64,000 nucleotides of DNA from an uncultured Actinomyces sp. (lineage in GTDB: Bacteria; Actinomycetota; Actinomycetes; Actinomycetales; Actinomycetaceae), in contig URAS01000010.1 of NCBI GenBank assembly GCA_900545825.1, positions 1 to 64,000 of the forward strand. The letters run 5' to 3'. The notes under the pieces are model-generated. The model had not been told where the DNA came from and ran no database searches. It was given only the letters and a program-made list of their open reading frames with translations. A program made the translations under genes and the position numbers. The stretch's first letter is position 1; each line of letters opens with the position of its first letter. Below are positions 27,954 to 35,752 of this stretch, one piece after another.

Positions 27954-29159
27954 TTACTTGCCTACCTCTTCGAAAACGGACTGCCACACGGCCTTTTCGG
28001 CATCGGTGAGGGGCCGGTTGCCGACGGTCGCCGCGAATTCCCACGCCTGCTCGACCGGCGTGGCCGACTCTGTGGGGCTGACGCTTGGCCGCCACACCGA
28101 CACCGGGTTGGCGGGTCGGTGATGGATGACGAGGGCATAGGGGAGGACGCGCCGGACCCGAGCAATGAGCTGGTCGGGACGGTGGTCGTCCGTGATCGAG
28201 ACTTCGCACCACGCGTCGCTGGCCTGGGAAAACTGCCCGGCCTCGATCTGGTCGAGCGTCGCGCTGATTCGTTCGAGTCGCCGCCACGCCGGCACGGGGA
28301 TGAGCCGGATCCCGAGGTCGGGCGCGGCCGTGTCGAGGAGCACCATCGACTTGGCGTCGTTCGCCTCCGAGAACGAGAACGCCACCGGCGAGCCGGAATA
28401 CCGAACGATCGCGTCGGCGTCGGCGATCGCCTGGGGACGGTGAAGATGCCCCGCGGCCACGTAGTCGACGAGGCCCGCACCGCCTCCGTCGAGCGTAGTG
28501 AGGGTGCTCGCCGCGGCGTTGTCGACGCCGCCGACCTCGATCGGGCGTTCCGAATCGCTGGCCTCGCCGCCCGTGAGGAACGCGTGCGCCATGATGATGA
28601 CCCGCGCCCCGTCGGGCACCGGATGGTCGGCCAGGTGGCGGCGGATGCGCCGGGCGGCCGCCGCGACGACGGCCTGGTGTGAGCGGGCCAGCTGGTGCGT
28701 CGCGTCCGCGCCCTGTGCGATGTCGCCGGCTTCGTCGACGAGGACCGTCCGGGTCATGTCGGGGTCCAGATAGGGCAGCGGATAGACGCGGGCAACCGCG
28801 CGTCCCTCCTCGATAAGGTCGATCGGCCGGTCGGCGTCCGTGGGCTGGGACCGGATGATCAACCGGTCGTTGAGGAACGGATCAGTAAGCCCCAGCCGGT
28901 CGCCCGAGTCGTGGTTGCCCGGCGTGACGATGACTCGGGCGTGACCCGCCAGCCGTGTGAGGGCGTCCCGCGCCAGCCGCAGCGACGTGACTGACGGGAC
29001 CGCTCGGTCGAACAGGTCGCCGCTGATGAGCACCGCACCGACGCCCTCGGCGACGACGGTGTCGACGAGGAGGTCGAGGAACTGCCGGTGGGCATCTTCC
29101 AGGCTGGCGCCGTGCAGGGTGCGGCCCAGGTGCCAGTCGGACGTGTGGAGAATCTTCAT
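27954..29159 (-). CDS. sbcD: Exonuclease subunit SbcD (Mre11-like)
   Basis: 401 residues from the ATG at 29159; the open frame continues upstream but the family begins at MKILHTSDWHLGR. Metallophosphoesterase motifs are complete: SDWHLG, ISGDLFDRA, TPGNHDSGDR, then IMAHAFLTGG and GHLHRPQ for the metal-binding histidines. It is the nuclease half of SbcCD, binding two Mn ions and working in the cytoplasm on DNA ends and palindromes. It is the first gene of the operon. GGGTGG upstream is a modest ribosome site. Confidence 0.95.
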   Translation of the reverse strand: MKILHTSDWHLGRTLHGASLEDAHRQFLDLLVDTVVAEGVGAVLISGDLFDRAVPSVTSLRLARDALTRLAGHARVIVTPGNHDSGDRLGLTDPFLNDRLIIRSQPTDADRPIDLIEEGRAVARVYPLPYLDPDMTRTVLVDEAGDIAQGADATHQLARSHQAVVAAAARRIRRHLADHPVPDGARVIIMAHAFLTGGEASDSERPIEVGGVDNAAASTLTTLDGGGAGLVDYVAAGHLHRPQAIADADAIVRYSGSPVAFSFSEANDAKSMVLLDTAAPDLGIRLIPVPAWRRLERISATLDQIEAGQFSQASDAWCEVSITDDHRPDQLIARVRRVLPYALVIHHRPANPVSVWRPSVSPTESATPVEQAWEFAATVGNRPLTDAEKAVWQSVFEEVGK

Positions 29160-29250
29160 GTCTGCCACCCTAGAATGCACCACTGTCACTTTGTGCCGCG
29201 GCGTGCCCAGTAGGCTGTCGTAGCATGGGGATGACGACCAAGGAGGACGC

Positions 29251-30030
29251 ATGGCCTTTCCCGCTTTCCCGACGCCGATCGGGGGACATTCTCCCGCGAT
29301 CATCGCCACATACTCGCCCGCGACCTGCGACGATGCTGCGATGACGGACCAGGAAGGGTGGCTCGATCCGGCGGTTGACGTCCTCCAGTGGAGCGTTGAC
29401 GCCCTGCCGTCGGACGCGCCGGTGTCGCAGATCGGCGACATGGCCTCGCGTGTGAAGGCGCTTGCGGGCTCGCGTCCCGTCATCCTCCAGGCCGCGATGA
29501 CGGATGCCGAGGGGACGATCGTCGTCAAGCCGGCGCGCTACTTCGACCTGTGCGATCGGCTGCTGCGTCAGCGTTTCGCAGCCGTCGACATCGCCCCAGA
29601 GCATCGGTTGCACGCCGAGCTGGCGGACCTCGCGCACCGGTGGGGCACCCGCGTCGTGCGGACGATGGCCCTCGCCGATATCCAGGGAGAGGACACCTCT
29701 GCCGCGGCCCTCACCCAGTTGCTGAGCGAGGCGGGGGTCGACGTCCTCCGCGTTACTGCCAGCGCCGAGACTGGCGAGGACGCCCGGCAGGTCGCCCAGT
29801 TCGTGACCGATTACACGTCGACGAAGCAGGCGTTACCGCTCGTCGTCACCGTTCGTGGCGACCTGGGTCTCGTCGTCGCGGCACAGGCGATCACGGCCGG
29901 CGTGGCCGGTGTCGACCTGGGGCCGACCCCGATCGTGGAGGATGAGGCGGGCACGGTCACCGACGCTTCGGCGCTGGCCCACCTGTGGCGCAACGTGCGC
30001 GAAAAGGGCCTACGACCTGCGGAAGGGTAA
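29251..30030 (+). CDS. Type I 3-dehydroquinate dehydratase-like protein without active-site residues
   Basis: 259 residues. The whole length lines up with AroD: PAIIATYSPAT at the first strand, DVLQWSVDAL where AroD has D-I-L-E-W-R-V-D, RPVILQAAMTDAEGT for the F-T-F-R-S-A-K-E-G-G strand, GTRVVRTMALADI for the strand ending in S-N-H-D-F, GVDVLRVTASAET for A-D-I-P-K-I-A, and LPLVVTVRGDLG near the end. The Schiff-base lysine is Arg, the catalytic histidine is Met, and the substrate-binding arginines and glutamate are replaced. It is therefore probably not a dehydratase. TAGGCT at 29212 may be its -10 box and AAGGAGG its ribosome site. aroA lies 1.8 kb downstream in a separate unit. Confidence 0.72.
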   Translation: MAFPAFPTPIGGHSPAIIATYSPATCDDAAMTDQEGWLDPAVDVLQWSVDALPSDAPVSQIGDMASRVKALAGSRPVILQAAMTDAEGTIVVKPARYFDLCDRLLRQRFAAVDIAPEHRLHAELADLAHRWGTRVVRTMALADIQGEDTSAAALTQLLSEAGVDVLRVTASAETGEDARQVAQFVTDYTSTKQALPLVVTVRGDLGLVVAAQAITAGVAGVDLGPTPIVEDEAGTVTDASALAHLWRNVREKGLRPAEG

Positions 30031-30031
30031 G

Positions 30032-30062
30032 AAAAAGCGGACGGGCCTGCCGGTCCGTCCGC
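30032..30062 (-). terminator. Rho-independent terminator of bL37 (minus strand)
   Basis: GCGGACGG (30037-30044) pairs with CCGTCCGC (30055-30062). Read on the minus strand the stem is followed by five T residues (30036-30032), so it ends the bL37 transcript. It may also slow transcription from the convergent gene. Confidence 0.78.
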
Positions 30063-30075
30063 TCGCTCAACTGTG

Positions 30076-30150
30076 TTAGCAGTTGGGACGCTTGCCGTGG
30101 TTGGCAGCGCCGGTGCGGCGCGTCTTGCGCTTGCGGCCACGCTTGCTCAT
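30076..30150 (-). CDS. Ribosomal protein bL37 (24 residues)
   Basis: The 24-residue product reads MSKRGRKRKTRRTGAANHGK then RPNC. This matches the tiny, very basic actinobacterial large-subunit protein bL37, first seen in mycobacterial ribosome structures near the peptidyl-transferase region; mycobacterial forms end in A-N-H-G-K-R-P-N-A. A GAGTGAGG ribosome site lies before the ATG, and a clear terminator follows the stop. It sits between the AroD-like gene and the anti-sigma gene. Confidence 0.9.
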   Translation of the reverse strand: MSKRGRKRKTRRTGAANHGKRPNC

Positions 30151-30248
30151 CGTCGACCTCACTCCCTAGTCGCTGGTCATATTCCTCGTCGATACTACAC
30201 AACTTGGGGCCCGGGCTCACCCAGGTGGCCTACCCGACTCCCAGGCCG

Positions 30249-30656
30249 CTAGCTCGTCCATTCGATCCGTGTCACGCTGAGGCGGCGACGCACCTGGACG
30301 GCGAGGGTGTCCGGGGCCTCGCAGGCGCACGCGCGCGCCACCTCGACGCGCAGGTGTTCCTCGCTGGCCACCTGCTGGCGGCAGCTGGGGCATTCCGCGA
30401 GGTGGGCGCGCAGGTCGGCCAGGTGGCCGGACGTGACCAGGTGAGCCTGCTGCGGCGCGAGGGCGTCAGCCGGGGCGTCGCAGGAGCCGCCTCGGGCGTC
30501 GACCCACGCGTAGACGTCCTCGGGGGTGAGGGCGCACCCGCAGGCGGCCCTCCCCGGAGCGCCAGACGTGGGGGAGGGATCGTTGGCGTGGCAGCGGCAC
30601 TGGGACACGGTTTTGCCGCACCCACACGGGCACATCGGTTCATTTGTGCTGGTCAT
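30249..30656 (-). CDS. rsrA: RsrA-like zinc-binding anti-sigma factor with SEC-C-like N terminus
   Basis: 135 residues, longer than the usual 90-105. The zinc anti-sigma core is present: HLAECPSC (His85, Cys89, Cys92), then ARACACEAPDTLAVQVRRRL near the C terminus with the distal cysteines. It should hold the adjacent SigR-type factor inactive until thiol oxidation releases zinc. The first 41 residues are unusual: CPCGCGK (9-15) followed by CRCH (20-23) resembles a SEC-C zinc motif, and CGC follows at 39-41. The gene overlaps the sigma-factor 3' end by 17 bases, so the pair is cotranscribed and coupled. Confidence 0.85.
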   Translation of the reverse strand: MTSTNEPMCPCGCGKTVSQCRCHANDPSPTSGAPGRAACGCALTPEDVYAWVDARGGSCDAPADALAPQQAHLVTSGHLADLRAHLAECPSCRQQVASEEHLRVEVARACACEAPDTLAVQVRRRLSVTRIEWTS

Positions 30657-31254
30657 TGTTGGTTACCCCGATCCCCATCTCGGCTGCGTAGTCCGCCAGT
30701 TGGCGGCGCAGCGCCTTGCGTCCGCGATACAGCCGGGACATGACGGTGCCCACCGGCGTATCCATGATCTGTGCGATCTCCTTGTAGCTGAAGCCTTCGA
30801 CGTCGGCCAGGTAGACGACCATCCGGAAGTCCTCGTCGAGGCTGTCGAACGCCCGCTGGATTGTCGCGTTCGGCAAGCGGTCGAGGGCCTCGGCCTCGGC
30901 CGACGGCAGTCCCTTCGCGCTGTGCGAGGCCGCCCTGGCCTCTTCCCATTCCTCCGCGCCCGCCGAATACGCCTCTTGAGGGCGCCGCTGCTGGCGCCGG
31001 TACTGGGTGATGAACGTGTTTTGGAGGATCCGATACAGCCACGCTTTGAGGTTGGTGCCGGGCTCGAACTGGTCGAACCGCTGGTAGGCCTTGGCGAACG
31101 TGTCCTGGACCAGGTCTTCGGCGTCGGAGGGGTTGCGGGTCATCCGCAACGCGGCTCCGTACAGCTGGTCGAGGTAGGGCAGGGCGTCGGCCTCGAAACG
31201 GGCGTGTCGCGCCTCGTCGGATTCCGGTGGCGCTACGGGTGTGGGTGTGGACAC
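30640..31254 (-). CDS. sigH: ECF sigma factor of the SigR/SigH (thiol-oxidative stress) group
   Basis: 204 residues from the GTG at 31254; GTG 31311 would add 19 residues. Region 2: DQLYGAALRMTRNPSDAEDLVQDTFAKAYQRFDQF and NLKAWLYRILQNTFITQYRRQQRRP. Region 4: DFRMVVYLADVEGFSYKEIAQIMDTPVGTVMSRLYRGRKALR. This sigma factor directs core polymerase to GGAAT-N18-GTT promoters controlling thioredoxin, mycothiol and proteolysis genes. Exactly such a promoter lies upstream, giving autoregulation. The gene is divergent from doxX and overlaps rsrA. Confidence 0.93.
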   Translation of the reverse strand: MSTPTPVAPPESDEARHARFEADALPYLDQLYGAALRMTRNPSDAEDLVQDTFAKAYQRFDQFEPGTNLKAWLYRILQNTFITQYRRQQRRPQEAYSAGAEEWEEARAASHSAKGLPSAEAEALDRLPNATIQRAFDSLDEDFRMVVYLADVEGFSYKEIAQIMDTPVGTVMSRLYRGRKALRRQLADYAAEMGIGVTNNDQHK

Positions 31255-31320
31255 CTTTCCCAACCTAGCGGCGTGAGAGCGCCGGGGCGCGGTAAGCGTG
31301 GAGGTGGTCACGACAGGGCT

Positions 31321-31346
31321 AACGCGCTTGCGGCTGGGCGTATTCC
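31321..31346 (-). promoter_or_regulatory. SigR-type autoregulatory promoter of sigH
   Basis: On the minus strand GGAAT (31346-31342), exactly 18 bases, then GTT (31323-31321): the SigR/SigH consensus. The expected start near 31313 falls within two or three bases of the GTG at 31311, so this promoter could make a leaderless, longer sigma isoform. Confidence 0.85.
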
Positions 31347-31402
31347 CCGACGCCCCCGTCAAGTTGTAGCGAAGTGCCGTTTCGTGCGTCACAATAGGGG
31401 CT

Positions 31403-31837
31403 ATGGCCATTTTGCGCACCGCTTCACGACTTCTTCTTGCCGGTATCTTTGCCAACGACGGGTTGGACGCTGCGCTCAATCCCGACGACTATCTCTACGA
31501 GTTCCAGACCGCCCAGCAGACGTGGGAGCGGTGGGGGATTCCGCCGCTGCCGCCGGCGGACCAGCGGGTGTGGGTGCGTGGCGCCGGGATCGCGACGACG
31601 ATCCTTGCCAGTGGCCTCGCTTTCGGCAAGATGCCACGGACGTCCGCCCTCGGGCTTGCGGCGGTGTCGGTCCCGGTCGCGCTCGTGCGGTATCCGCCGA
31701 GAGAGCCCCATACGGGTAAGCCGCTGGGGCGTCGCGCCCTCATCACGGCGTGGCTGGTGATCCACGCGTTCGCGGGCGAATCGCGGCCGCGCTTGCCGCT
31801 GAAGGGTTTGTCGCTGGGGGAGGGTCAGGATGACTGA
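31403..31837 (+). CDS. DoxX-family membrane protein
   Basis: 144 residues. MAILRTASRLLLAGIFANDGLDAALNP is the typical DoxX start, with the first helix ending in a small-residue turn. Further helices are at WVRGAGIATTILASGLAFG, TSALGLAAVSVPVALV and RALITAWLVIHAFAG. DoxX proteins associate with thiol/redox homeostasis at the membrane in mycobacteria, which fits its position divergent from the SigR-type system, though co-regulation is inference. A CACAAT -10-like box ends seven bases before the ATG. Its end overlaps aroA by eight bases. Confidence 0.85.
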   Translation: MAILRTASRLLLAGIFANDGLDAALNPDDYLYEFQTAQQTWERWGIPPLPPADQRVWVRGAGIATTILASGLAFGKMPRTSALGLAAVSVPVALVRYPPREPHTGKPLGRRALITAWLVIHAFAGESRPRLPLKGLSLGEGQDD

Positions 31838-33152
31838 CCAGACCTGGGCGGCCCCGGTCGCCGCGGGGCCCCTTGACGCCGTCGTGTCGATTCCGGGCTC
31901 CAAATCCGAGACGTCGCGCGCCCTCGCCCTCGCGTTGCTGGCCGACGCGCCGACGGTCATCCGGGGCGCGCTTAACAGCCGCGACAGCCAGCTGATGGTC
32001 GATGCGTTGCGCCAGTTTGGTGCCCAGGTTTCGTGGGAGGGCGACACGTGTACGGTCACGCCGCCCGCCCAGTTGATCGCCCCCACCGACACGGTCCAGT
32101 GCGGCCTGGCCGGCACGGTCATGCGGTTCATGGCGCCCGTCGCCACGCTGGTTTCGGGCGACGTCCGTTTCGACGGCGACCCCGCCGCCCGCAAGCGCCC
32201 GATGGCGGGCCTCCTCGATGCCTTGAGCTCGCTCGGCGCACAGATCACCTACGAGGGGCAGGCGGGTTTCCTTCCGTTCGTCGTCCACGGCCAGGGCGGC
32301 CTCGAGGGCGGCCGCGTCGAGATCGACTCGTCGGAGTCCTCGCAATTTCTTTCGGCCCTCATTCTCGTCGCGCCGCGGTGCGAGCGGGGCCTCGAGATCC
32401 ACTCGGTCGGCTCCCTCCCGTCGATTCCCCACGTGAGAATGACGTGGGACGCCGTCCAGTCGCGCGGCGTCGCCTGCCGCGTCGCCGAGATGACGGTGAT
32501 GAAGGGCGCCGAGGAACCGTGCGCGTGGGTCATCGAGCCGGGACCGATCACGGGCGAAACGGTCACCATCGACCCGGACCTGACGAACGCCGGCCCGTTC
32601 CTTGCGGCCCCGCTGCTGGCCGGCGGCCAGGTGCGGATGACGAACTGGCCCAGCCACACCAGCCAGCCGGGCGATCACTGGCGCGGCCTCCTCACGGCCA
32701 TGGGTGGCCGCGTGAACTGCGACGACGAGGGCGGCATCATCTCCCAGTACATGGGCCCGATCTCGCCGGTGTCCCTCCACATGTATGCGCTCGGCGAGCT
32801 CGTCCCCACGGTCGCGGCGCTCGCGGCGTTCGCCGTGTCGCCGTCGACGCTCAGCGGCATCGCCCACCTGCGCGGCCACGAGACCGACCGCCTGGCCGCA
32901 CTCGAGGACTCGCTCACCCGGATCGGCGTGGGCGCGAAGGTCACGCGGGGCGCGCTGACGGTGTCTCCGGCGCCCGCGCATGGCGCCCAGCTTGACAGCT
33001 TCGGCGACCACCGCATGGCGATGTTTGGTGCGATCGTCGGGCTGGTGACGCCCGGCGTCACCGTCGTCGGGATGGATGCGGTCGACAAGACGTTCCCCAC
33101 GTTCCCGACGCTGTGGGAACAGATGGTGGCCACGGGGAACTCCCGGCTGTGA
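31830..33152 (+). CDS. aroA: 3-phosphoshikimate 1-carboxyvinyltransferase (EPSP synthase)
   Basis: 440 residues. It transfers enolpyruvyl from PEP to shikimate-3-phosphate in aromatic amino-acid synthesis. The shikimate-phosphate site is intact: GSKSETSRALALAL with the catalytic Lys, SRDSQLMVDAL, CGLAGTVMRF, SSQFLSALIL. PEP and catalytic segments LGELVPTVAALAAFA, RGHETDRLAAL, FGDHRMAMFGAIVGL and DKTFPTFPTLW follow. The Glu in GELVPTVAAL is normal for actinobacterial enzymes. It overlaps doxX upstream and rsgA downstream (GTGA), forming a doxX-aroA-rsgA unit. Confidence 0.95.
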   Translation: MTDQTWAAPVAAGPLDAVVSIPGSKSETSRALALALLADAPTVIRGALNSRDSQLMVDALRQFGAQVSWEGDTCTVTPPAQLIAPTDTVQCGLAGTVMRFMAPVATLVSGDVRFDGDPAARKRPMAGLLDALSSLGAQITYEGQAGFLPFVVHGQGGLEGGRVEIDSSESSQFLSALILVAPRCERGLEIHSVGSLPSIPHVRMTWDAVQSRGVACRVAEMTVMKGAEEPCAWVIEPGPITGETVTIDPDLTNAGPFLAAPLLAGGQVRMTNWPSHTSQPGDHWRGLLTAMGGRVNCDDEGGIISQYMGPISPVSLHMYALGELVPTVAALAAFAVSPSTLSGIAHLRGHETDRLAALEDSLTRIGVGAKVTRGALTVSPAPAHGAQLDSFGDHRMAMFGAIVGLVTPGVTVVGMDAVDKTFPTFPTLWEQMVATGNSRL

Positions 33153-34180
33153 ACCGGCGCGACATCGGCACTGACGACCCCAGGGTCCGCGTGAGGCGCG
33201 GCCACAAGGGCAAGAAGTCCAGGCCTCGATCAAAGGATCGCGTCGACTATTCGGCGACGCCGATCGGCATGGTGACGGCGATCGACCGCGGTCGCTACAC
33301 CGTGCGCCTGGACGACACGACGGTGAGGGCGGTCAAGGCCCGCGAGCTGGGTCGCCACGGCGTCCTCGTGGGGGATCGTGTCCACGTGGTCGGCGACCTC
33401 AGCGGGCGCCCGGACACACTGGCGCGCCTCGTCGCCGTCACCGAGCGCACGAGCGTCCTCACGCGCTCGGCCGAGGACACGCCGTCGGGCCGCGAAAAGC
33501 CGATGGTGGCGAACGTCGACATCCTCGTCATCGTCACGGCGTGCGCCGACCCGCCGCCGCGGCCCCGCATGGTCGACCGCTGCCTGGTCGCCGCCTACGC
33601 CGGCGGGATCACGCCGATACTCGTGGCGACGAAAGCCGACCTCGTCTCGGCCGACCCGCTGCTCGGCCAATTCGCCGGCCTCGACCTACCGGCCTACGTC
33701 ACGGCGTGGGACGGCGAATCGTGGAGTGGCCTCGACCCGCTGGCCGATGCCCTTGTCGGCCACACGAGCGTCCTCGTCGGGCATTCGGGGGTCGGCAAGT
33801 CCACCCTGATGAACGCCCTCATTCCCACGGCCGACCGGCGCACCGGCGACGTCAACCAGGTGACCGGGCGCGGCCGCCACACGTCGACCGACGCCAGGGC
33901 CCTCGAGATCCCCGGCGGCGGATGGCTCATCGACACGCCGGGCATCCGCTCGTTCGGGCTGGCCCACGTCTCGGCCGACAGCCTGCTCGCCGCATTTTCC
34001 GACCTTGCCGAGGCCGCCGAGCAGTGCCCCAGACGCTGCACCCACCTCGAGGACGCCCCCGACTGTCACCTGCCCGAGTGGGCCGGCAGCGACCCCCTGC
34101 GTCGGGCCCGCCTCGACTCGTTCCGCCGACTCCTCGTCGTCAAGACCCTCGCGCCCCAGCCGTGGGAGACCGCCCGCTAG
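33149..34180 (+). CDS. rsgA: Ribosome small-subunit GTPase RsgA
   Basis: 343 residues from GTG overlapping the aroA stop. An OB fold (about 38-105: PIGMVTAIDRGRYTVRLDD) precedes a circularly permuted GTPase: TKAD (G4), GHSGVGKST (G1/P-loop), TSTD (G2) and DTPG (G3). The zinc site CPRRCTHLEDAPDC is near residue 290. RsgA checks 30S subunit maturation in the cytoplasm. It lies between aroA and hisN, a common actinobacterial order. Confidence 0.95.
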   Translation: MNRRDIGTDDPRVRVRRGHKGKKSRPRSKDRVDYSATPIGMVTAIDRGRYTVRLDDTTVRAVKARELGRHGVLVGDRVHVVGDLSGRPDTLARLVAVTERTSVLTRSAEDTPSGREKPMVANVDILVIVTACADPPPRPRMVDRCLVAAYAGGITPILVATKADLVSADPLLGQFAGLDLPAYVTAWDGESWSGLDPLADALVGHTSVLVGHSGVGKSTLMNALIPTADRRTGDVNQVTGRGRHTSTDARALEIPGGGWLIDTPGIRSFGLAHVSADSLLAAFSDLAEAAEQCPRRCTHLEDAPDCHLPEWAGSDPLRRARLDSFRRLLVVKTLAPQPWETAR

Positions 34181-34241
34181 TTTCGGTGTCGAGACGGCAC
34201 AAACGGCGCTAGGGTAAAGCCAAGACACATAGGAAAGCGTG

Positions 34242-35096
34242 GTGAAAACGATGACGTCGCCCAGCGACACGACTCGCTCGGACTCCCAGGGACCCTGGGC
34301 CGCTGATCTTGCCCTTGCCCTCCGTCTGGCCGACATTGCCGACGCCGTCACCTATCCGCGCTATGGCGCCCTCGACCTCCGTGTCGAGTCGAAGGCCGAC
34401 ATGACGCCGGTGACCGACGCCGACCGGGCCAGCGAGGACGCGATCCGCCACGAGCTTGCCGCCGTGCGTCCCGACGACGCGATCGTCGGGGAGGAACGCG
34501 GCGGGGTCATCGACGCCGACCGGGCCTGGATCATCGACCCGATTGACGGGACGAAGAACTTCGTTCGTGGCGTCCCCGTGTGGGCCACCCTCATCGCGCT
34601 GGTGGTCGACGGCCACGTCGTCGTCGGCTGTGTCAGCGCCCCCGCGCTCGCCAGGCGCTGGTGGGCCAGCGCGGGCGCGGGCGCATACACGTCCTTCAAT
34701 GGCCACCACCCCACGCCGATCCACGTGTCCCAGGTCGACAAGATCTCCGACGCCTCGGTGTCGTATTCGTCCCTGTCGGGCTGGCACGACCGCGACCTCC
34801 TCGACCCCATGGTGCGCATGACGCTCGACGCGTGGCGCTCGCGGGCGTTCGGGGATTTCTGGTCGTACATGCTGTTGGCCGAGGGCAGCGTCGACATCAC
34901 GTGCGAGCCCGAGCTGGCACTGCACGACATGGCCGCCCTCGTCCCGATCGTCGAAGAGGCCGGCGGGAGGTTCACCTCGCTGGACGGGCGGGAGGGCCCG
35001 TGGGGCGGCAACGCCCTGGCGACGAACGGCCTGTTACATGCCCAGGCGCTGACCTACGTCGGCACCCCGGCGAATCGTTCCGATCCCCGGCTGTAG
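34242..35096 (+). CDS. hisN: Histidinol-phosphatase, inositol-monophosphatase family
   Basis: 284 residues from the GTG at 34242, seven bases after AGGA; GTG 34239 and ATG 34251 are alternatives. Metal-binding motifs of the IMPase fold are present: VTDADRASE, GEERGG, WIIDPIDGTKNFVRG and ELALHDMAALVPIVEEAGG. The position next to rsgA and aroA is that of actinobacterial HisN, which dephosphorylates histidinol phosphate; a broader inositol or sugar phosphatase role cannot be excluded. A TAGGGT at 34210 is a candidate -10 box. It converges on the SGNH-like gene with 19 bases between stops. Confidence 0.9.
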   Translation: MKTMTSPSDTTRSDSQGPWAADLALALRLADIADAVTYPRYGALDLRVESKADMTPVTDADRASEDAIRHELAAVRPDDAIVGEERGGVIDADRAWIIDPIDGTKNFVRGVPVWATLIALVVDGHVVVGCVSAPALARRWWASAGAGAYTSFNGHHPTPIHVSQVDKISDASVSYSSLSGWHDRDLLDPMVRMTLDAWRSRAFGDFWSYMLLAEGSVDITCEPELALHDMAALVPIVEEAGGRFTSLDGREGPWGGNALATNGLLHAQALTYVGTPANRSDPRL

Positions 35097-35115
35097 TCGC
35101 GGGGCTGGTGGTGCA

Positions 35116-35727
35116 CTAGGCCAGTTGGTCCTCGGTGGGGCTGGCGTCCTCGCCCAGCAGCCATTGCACCCAGCCGCGGTGGAGGACTAGCCACGCCAAC
35201 AGGCCATATCCGGCCTGCCCCGGCATCCCGTTGTTCGCGGCGAGGTCGTTGAGCCACTGGTCGTGCGAGCGCAGCGGCGTGAACGCGTCGACGTAGGGGA
35301 TCTTGCGGCGGGCACACACTTCGCTGGCCGCGCGCGAGAGGTTGGCGACCTGCGACTCGTCGGCGCCGGGCAGCGGCGGCGGCCCGATGACGAAGCAGCC
35401 CATCTGGTACCCGATCGCCTGGTCGAGGACGTTGGCGATCGCCAAGCGCGTCCTCGCCGTCGACATGCCGCGCACGCGGGCGTCACCCGTGCCCACGCCG
35501 ATGACCAGGCGGTTGTCGACGCGACGCCCGAGGCGCGGGACGACCTCGGTCGAGAACCGCTGGGCCAGGCCCTGCGTCGTCTCGCCGGGGACCGCCAGGG
35601 GCAGCACGTGCTGGTCAGCGGCGAACGGGGTACGGTTCATCACGCGTCCGACCCATCCGAGTCGGCGCGGATCTCCGGTGCCGGCCACCAGTTCGTCGCC
35701 GCACACGATGATGCGCTGCTCGCTCAC
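35116..35727 (-). CDS. SGNH/GDSL-hydrolase-like protein, catalytic residues missing
   Basis: 203 residues from the GTG at 35727, preceded by AAGGGG. The block I region reads CGDELVAGTGDPRRLGWVGRV, so the GDSL serine is Glu. The block III Asn region reads VIGVGTGDARV, and where block V normally has D-x-x-H the sequence is NNGMPGQAGYGLLAWLVL. The overall fold pattern, including PPPLPGADESQVANLSRAASEVCARRKIPYVDAF, still fits the family. The active-site Ser, Asp and His all seem lost, so a binding rather than esterase role is likely. It follows kgd by 25 bases on the same strand. Confidence 0.7.
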   Translation of the reverse strand: MSEQRIIVCGDELVAGTGDPRRLGWVGRVMNRTPFAADQHVLPLAVPGETTQGLAQRFSTEVVPRLGRRVDNRLVIGVGTGDARVRGMSTARTRLAIANVLDQAIGYQMGCFVIGPPPLPGADESQVANLSRAASEVCARRKIPYVDAFTPLRSHDQWLNDLAANNGMPGQAGYGLLAWLVLHRGWVQWLLGEDASPTEDQLA

Positions 35728-35752
35728 GCTGTCCCCTTTGTCGCTGGTGATT

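Noticed and set aside
30151..30200. GGAAT-N18-GTG upstream of bL37 as a SigR promoter.
   Set aside because: The -10 element lacks the highly conserved final T of GTT, and the start would fall almost inside the start codon. Too weak to call.
31830..33152. AroA has Glu where E. coli has catalytic Asp (GELVPTVAAL).
   Set aside because: As far as I recall actinobacterial EPSP synthases normally have GELTP here, so it is a lineage feature and not a lesion.
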